A stretch of DNA of 56,694 nt from contig CAZCVI010000043.1 of NCBI GenBank assembly GCA_964502145.1, positions 1-56,694 of the forward strand, in the 5' to 3' direction. Position numbers and translations under genes: made by a program. Shown here in pieces: positions 53,317 to 56,694 of the stretch. The stretch's first letter is position 1. Every line of letters starts with the position of its first letter. The stretch is from CAZCVI01 sp964502145. Its GTDB lineage: Bacteria; Acidobacteriota; Aminicenantia; UBA2199. The notes beneath the pieces were generated by a model, which was not told the origin of the DNA, made no database searches, and was given only the letters and a program-made list of their open reading frames with translations.

Positions 53317-53583
53317 ATGATACGAATACTGATTCTTCTTTTAATCGCGTTTATCTGTGGTTCTATTGGAGCTGGCTTGGCCGGTACTTCACGGAAAGGG
53401 TGTTTGGTGAATACTGTGCTTGGTTTTATCGGCGCTATGTTAGGTGGATTGTTGAGTCGCAAGTTAGGTATGGGACAGTTTTTGGTGATTGCTGATATTC
53501 CTGTTCTTTGGGCTATTATTGGTGCCGCTATTTTTGTGGCTTTGTTGAATCTTATTTCCGGTGGCAATTCCAGAAACAGATAA
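53317..53583 (+). CDS. GlsB/YeaQ-like small membrane protein
   Basis: An 88-aa protein with three hydrophobic helices and the Gly-rich pattern GSIGAGLAGTSRKGCLVNTV, LGFIGAMLGGLLSRKLG, of the transglycosylase-associated (GlsB/YmgE) family, stress-linked inner-membrane proteins of unsettled function. ATG 53317 has GAGG at 7 nt; the ATG at 53305 overlaps it. Confidence 0.8.
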   Translation: MIRILILLLIAFICGSIGAGLAGTSRKGCLVNTVLGFIGAMLGGLLSRKLGMGQFLVIADIPVLWAIIGAAIFVALLNLISGGNSRNR

Positions 53584-53626
53584 GCTTTCCATTAACTTAG
53601 CGGTGAATCCCGCAGCTTAAAAAAGC

Positions 53627-53655
53627 TTGACAATTACGCCATTTCTATATATCAT
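53627..53655 (+). promoter_or_regulatory. promoter of the 229-aa hypothetical gene
   Basis: TTGACA (53627-53632), 17-bp spacer, TATCAT (53650-53655). The first ATG (53672) is about 10 nt after the predicted start of transcription. Confidence 0.6.
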
Positions 53656-53671
53656 TTTTATGTGATACTGA

Positions 53672-54361
53672 ATGCAAATATGGAATTCTGATATGGAAAA
53701 CAATTACCTTGATATCTATCCCAGTAATAGCATCGCCCATCAGATTGAGGCTGAGCCTTTGGACACCCGTTGGAATGATCACCTAGTGGCCAATGCCAAT
53801 GCGTATATTCAAATCATGGAGCATGAGAATCTTGATTTTCTCCAAACACGCCAGGGAACCATAATTAGTTCCGGTGATTCCTATAACTTTTTACGTTGCC
53901 AGGAACGGACACACAATACCAAATTGATTCTGCAATACCTCATTACCTTTCTTTCTAAAGGCTTGCCCCTGGAAGAAGATATTAAAGATGACCCGGCCAA
54001 TCCTTTTGAGCAGTTGAAAACATTTACCTTGACCAACATTGATTTGCTCAAAGAGAAAGATGTTACTGCTGCCATTTTGAAGGAACATGAGCGCCTGAAA
54101 CTATTGAATGATACCAATGCATGGTATTACCGGGGGCAAATCGATAAAAGTTACAAGGGTATCCGCGAAATGGTCGAATCTGCCAAAAATGCCACGATTG
54201 AAGATTATGGTAAACTACTCCGTGGCATGCAACGACTCTGTGTATTCTGGTTTGCCGTCAGAAATGAAGAAGCCAACCGGGTACGTAAGAGCGATATCCT
54301 GACTTACAAGTTGATTCGTTTCATATTGGCCAAGTATCCCCAACTATCTCCGAACCCCTAA
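53672..54361 (+). CDS. hypothetical protein
   Basis: Up to 229 aa. No family recognised. It is soluble and largely helical (LLKEKDVTAAILKEHERLKL; IREMVESAKNATIEDYGKLL). The start is uncertain: ATG 53672 has only a very short leader; ATG 53693 (MENNYLDIYPSN) is an alternative. It lies 12 bp upstream of a GNAT gene and is probably cotranscribed with it. Confidence 0.6.
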   Translation: MQIWNSDMENNYLDIYPSNSIAHQIEAEPLDTRWNDHLVANANAYIQIMEHENLDFLQTRQGTIISSGDSYNFLRCQERTHNTKLILQYLITFLSKGLPLEEDIKDDPANPFEQLKTFTLTNIDLLKEKDVTAAILKEHERLKLLNDTNAWYYRGQIDKSYKGIREMVESAKNATIEDYGKLLRGMQRLCVFWFAVRNEEANRVRKSDILTYKLIRFILAKYPQLSPNP

Positions 54362-54373
54362 ATAGAGGACAGT

Positions 54374-54862
54374 ATGAATGATATTGTGATCCGAAAATTA
54401 ATTGCAAGTGATATTGAACCCATTACCCGGGTGATGAATTATTTCATTGTCAACAGTTTTGCCGCGTATGGTGAAAAGGAAGTTCCCACCGAGTACTTGA
54501 AAAAATTCTTCAAACCTGCCCGCGTCGCATTGGTTGTTGAGGTGGAAAACCAAGTCGTTGGCTTTGCCGCTGTTAATCCCTACAAGGAGCTTGAGAATTT
54601 TAATCATACCGGCGTGTTAACCTATTTTATTTTACCCCAGTACACCCGGCAGGGACTCGGAACCCGTTTATTCTCGCTTTTACTGGCAGAAGCCAAAAGC
54701 CTGGGCATCACAAATCTGGTTGCCAATATCTCGGCAAAAAATGAACAGAGTCTCCAGTTTCACCAGAAACATGGGTTCACCCAGTGCGGACTTTTTAAGA
54801 ACATGGGGAAAAAATACGGGGAGTTCTTTGACATCGTGTGGGTGCAAAAGGATATTTCCTAA
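54374..54862 (+). CDS. GNAT N-acetyltransferase
   Basis: A 162-aa acetyl-CoA-dependent acyltransferase. The acetyl-CoA loop QYTRQGLGTRLF (Q/RxxGxG/A) follows the strand GVLTYFILP, and SAKNEQSLQFHQKHGFTQCG is the typical last motif. The overall pattern is closest to amino-acid N-acetyltransferases of the MnaT/Pat type. Substrate not assignable. GAGG lies 10 nt before the ATG. Confidence 0.9.
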   Translation: MNDIVIRKLIASDIEPITRVMNYFIVNSFAAYGEKEVPTEYLKKFFKPARVALVVEVENQVVGFAAVNPYKELENFNHTGVLTYFILPQYTRQGLGTRLFSLLLAEAKSLGITNLVANISAKNEQSLQFHQKHGFTQCGLFKNMGKKYGEFFDIVWVQKDIS

Positions 54863-54979
54863 TCGTGGCAGCCGAGTTCTATAACTTCGGTTTGGCCTGA
54901 ACTTAAAAGAAAGAAATTTGAGCGGCAGCATGGAAAAAACAGGAATGAAATTTTTTTTTTATCTCTTCGTTATTCTCTC

Positions 54980-55008
54980 TTGACAATGACTAAAAACTAG
55001 GTTATCCT
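54980..55008 (+). promoter_or_regulatory. cold-shock gene promoter
   Basis: TTGACA (54980-54985), 17-bp spacer, TATCCT (55003-55008). It gives a leader of about 115 nt before the cold-shock start codon, as expected for thermoregulated csp mRNAs; the leader itself has no rigid hairpin that I can see. Confidence 0.65.
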
Positions 55009-55128
55009 GTTGCTTCCGTAAATAAAGGTTTGATATCTTTTTTTCAAGCAAGGCCTAGTCTTTGTTGAAATATTTAGAGTTTCTACCTCTATTTGCAGCA
55101 AGAAAATTTTAATCGGAGGTAGACCATC

Positions 55129-55332
55129 ATGGCAAATGGTAAAGTCAAATGGTTTAATGCCCAGAAGGGCTATGGTTTCATCGAAATGGAAAATGGCAAG
55201 GATATTTTTGTCCATCACAACGCGATTCAGGGTAATGGATTCAAAACTTTGGATGAAGGCGAGCAGGTGGAATTCGAAATCCGTCAGAGCCCTAAAGGTG
55301 AACACGCCGAAAATGTAATTCGGGGTAAGTAG
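55129..55332 (+). CDS. cold-shock domain protein
   Basis: A 67-aa single OB-fold protein that binds single-stranded RNA and DNA. RNP1 is KGYGFI and RNP2 is IFVHH; GKVKWFNAQ at the N-terminus is canonical. ATCGGAGGTAGACCATC precedes the ATG. Long leader and terminator suggest a monocistronic, post-transcriptionally regulated gene. Confidence 0.97.
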   Translation: MANGKVKWFNAQKGYGFIEMENGKDIFVHHNAIQGNGFKTLDEGEQVEFEIRQSPKGEHAENVIRGK

Positions 55333-55345
55333 GCACCAAAAATTC

Positions 55346-55412
55346 GAGGGGTTTGGGGTTTTCCTGACAACTTGAAAGAGTAAAATGAAGCACCAAGCCC
55401 CTCTTATTTAAT
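55346..55412 (+). terminator. terminator after the cold-shock gene
   Basis: Arms GAGGGGTTTGG (55346-55356) and CCAAGCCCCTC (55393-55403), 11 bp with one G-U, large loop, followed by TTATTTAATTTT. Confidence 0.65.
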
Positions 55413-55453
55413 TTTCACGCCAACCCCAGGGTTGAGCTGAGTCTGAGGTAATA

Positions 55454-56146
55454 ATGAAAACAATTGGATTACTTGGCGGGATGACCAGTGAATCTTCCAC
55501 AGAGTACTATCGGCTGATCAATCGTCTCACGCGGGCGAAATTAGGTGGCGTTCATTCCGCACGCAGTATCATGTTATCCGTCGATTTTGCTATCATGGAT
55601 GAATTAATGGAAAGGGAAGATTGGGGCAATATCCGGGAGCTTTTGCTTTCTGATGCCCAACGTATCGAACGCGCCGGAGCTGATTTCCTGGTGATTTGTA
55701 CCAATACCATGCATCAATTTGCAGACTATATCCAGGAAAGAATTGGGATTCCTATTCTTAATTTGATTGATGCTACTGCTGCCCAAATCAAACGAAAGGG
55801 GATTGATACTATTGGACTGCTTGGCACTCGTTTTACCATGGAAATGGATTTTTATAAGGGTCGCTTAATGGAAAAGCATCATTTGAACGTCTTGATCCCG
55901 TCACCGGCAGAAATTGACATCATTCACCGGATAATTGGCACAGAATTGGCGATTGGGGAAATAAAAAAGGCATCGAACCTGCAATACTGGGAGATCATTG
56001 ATCGGTTAGTAGCGCAGGGTGCAGGTGGGGTTATATTGGGATGTACAGAGATTCCTTTGCTTGTTCATGAGTCTGAGGGCAATGTGCCGCTTTTTGATAC
56101 TACTTACATCCATGCCGCAGCCGCTGTGGAGTATGCGTTGGATTGA
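55454..56146 (+). CDS. aspartate/glutamate racemase family protein
   Basis: A 230-aa protein of the RacX/YgeA type. The two catalytic cysteines are in VICTNTMH and ILGCTEIPLL; the N-terminus IGLLGGMTSESSTEYY is the signature of the family. It is likely a broad-specificity amino-acid racemase for D-amino acids. The preceding GAGGTAATA gives a weak ribosome site. No partner genes nearby. Confidence 0.92.
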   Translation: MKTIGLLGGMTSESSTEYYRLINRLTRAKLGGVHSARSIMLSVDFAIMDELMEREDWGNIRELLLSDAQRIERAGADFLVICTNTMHQFADYIQERIGIPILNLIDATAAQIKRKGIDTIGLLGTRFTMEMDFYKGRLMEKHHLNVLIPSPAEIDIIHRIIGTELAIGEIKKASNLQYWEIIDRLVAQGAGGVILGCTEIPLLVHESEGNVPLFDTTYIHAAAAVEYALD

Positions 56147-56169
56147 TTGCCAGTTCTTTGAGAGATTGG

Positions 56170-56308
56170 TAAAAGCAAGTGGGAGTTATGGGAGTCATGG
56201 GAATTATGGGAAGTATGGGAATTATGAGAATTATGGGATACACAAAAATATTCCCATTCCTCCCATAACTCCCATACTTCCCATGACTCCCATACTTCCC
56301 ATTTGGCA
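56170..56308. repeat. composite palindrome, GGGAANNAT type
   Basis: Left arm of gggagttat/gggagtcat/gggaattat/gggaagtat units; centre gggatacacaaaaatattc (same as the centre at 51.9 kb); right arm of tcccataac/tcccatact units; right end tttggcag. Confidence 0.88.
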
Positions 56309-56333
56309 GTAGACGCGCCATCCCTGGCGCATT
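56309..56333. repeat. solitary GACGCGCCATCC palindrome
   Basis: GTAGACGCGCCATCCCTGGCGC with one extra C compared with the ends of the MITE-like element at 33812-33997. It directly joins the composite palindrome on its left. Confidence 0.8.
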
Positions 56334-56473
56334 TAAAAGATAACCCAGCCACTTAATCTTTGAAAAAAGGCAATCCAGGCTTAACGGGAACAAGTTCCAT
56401 ATTTTTAGAAGGCAAAATCAAGGGGATCTAGTACTTCCTACTCAAACAATAACATACTTTAGTCTTGAAATAA

Positions 56474-56640
56474 CAGGTTGCACCATTGCAATGACACGTT
56501 TTGGTCTGGCAAGTTATGATTTCACCACTGCAATTAGACATTTCACCACTGCAATGACACGTTTTGGTCTGGCAAGTTATAATTGCACCACTGCAATTAG
56601 ACATTTCACCACTGCAATGACATGTTTTGGTCTGGCAAGG
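56474..56640. repeat. 63-bp tandem repeat made of three 21-bp subunits
   Basis: Copies begin at 56489, 56552 and 56615 (caatgacacgttttggtctg), third copy partial. Each 63-bp unit contains two related 21-mers (caccactgcaattagacattt, here one over 20 so read as caccactgcaattagacatt plus t; and the caatgacacg version) and one tggtctggcaagttatgat. One frame is open, giving a 21-residue peptide repeat, but no start signal supports coding. Confidence 0.85.
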
Positions 56641-56694
56641 GTTGTGTCAAGTATTTTGTGTAAATTATTTTCCACATATTTTTGTTGAAAAAAA

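Noticed and set aside
56474..56640. Possible CRISPR array at the right edge
   Set aside because: All three 63-bp units, including the parts between the best-conserved segments, are repeats of each other; there are no spacers.
1..56694. tRNA or rRNA genes
   Set aside because: No cloverleaf with a T-loop GGTTCRANYCC consensus and no rRNA-like segment was noticed on either strand; a covariance scan would be needed to be certain.

Overview
The window looks like one chromosomal segment of a Gram-negative, probably uncultured bacterium. It carries Omp85/TamB outer-membrane machinery, lipoprotein signals, a Prc protease and a type IV-pilin-like protein, with sigma70-type TTGACA/TATAAT promoters and AGGAGG ribosome sites. 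Six-bladed-propeller lipoproteins, decayed ATPase and transposase genes and many intergenic palindromes remind me of Candidatus Aminicenantes. That assignment is recollection, not proof. I saw no rRNA, tRNA, CRISPR array or phage module.

Layout. 0.2-4.4 kb: a B12-type radical SAM enzyme, a ClpX-like ATPase without zinc finger, and a PilZ protein. 4.5-8.1 kb: a minus-strand cassette of a membrane-anchored thioredoxin-like protein followed by two copies of [six-bladed propeller lipoprotein + secreted six-cysteine peptide + terminator]; this is the best candidate for an undescribed system. 8.5-19.1 kb: housekeeping (glutamine synthetase, DUF502, rpsO-pnp, a pseudopilin, a DEAD-box helicase, and a LysR regulator divergent from 1-pyrroline-5-carboxylate dehydrogenase). 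19.3-25 kb: an odd cluster with a HEPN-like protein lacking its catalytic motif, a 937-aa protein joining a PHP-like domain to membrane helices, and an AlbA_2/HATPase/SAVED fusion. A 296-nt group I intron lies 17 nt after the stop codon of the SAVED gene, inside an 11-bp hairpin. 25-31 kb: a 1969-aa TamB-Omp85 fusion whose linker is encoded by a dispersed palindromic repeat. 31-33 kb: a secreted glycosidase with a BACON-like domain. 33.1-34.9 kb: a gene-poor repeat zone (41-bp tandem array, a MITE-like element with target duplication, a dead ISAs1 transposase). 34.9-40.9 kb: an AAA ATPase/nuclease, an ATPase fragment, a second radical SAM enzyme, an XRE regulator and small unknowns. 41-56.1 kb: PlsC, Prc, a THUMP methyltransferase, a SelB-tail-like protein, a TPR protein, XseA-XseB, a membrane protein, a YgjP-type metallopeptidase, Nfo, a GlsB-like protein, a GNAT, a cold-shock protein and an Asp/Glu racemase. 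The right edge holds a 63-bp tandem repeat.

A recurring theme is composite intergenic palindromes. They have conserved ends (ATTCACCGCCAAG and its complement) around arms built from 9-bp units, either TGGACNNNC or GGGAANNAT, with a conserved centre. At least seven full or near-full copies are present, mostly at gene ends. Two further palindrome families are dispersed (GGCCGCCGGAGGC type and GACGCGCCATCCTGGCGC type). Three genes appear to have promoters so close to the start codon that their mRNAs would be leaderless or nearly so.
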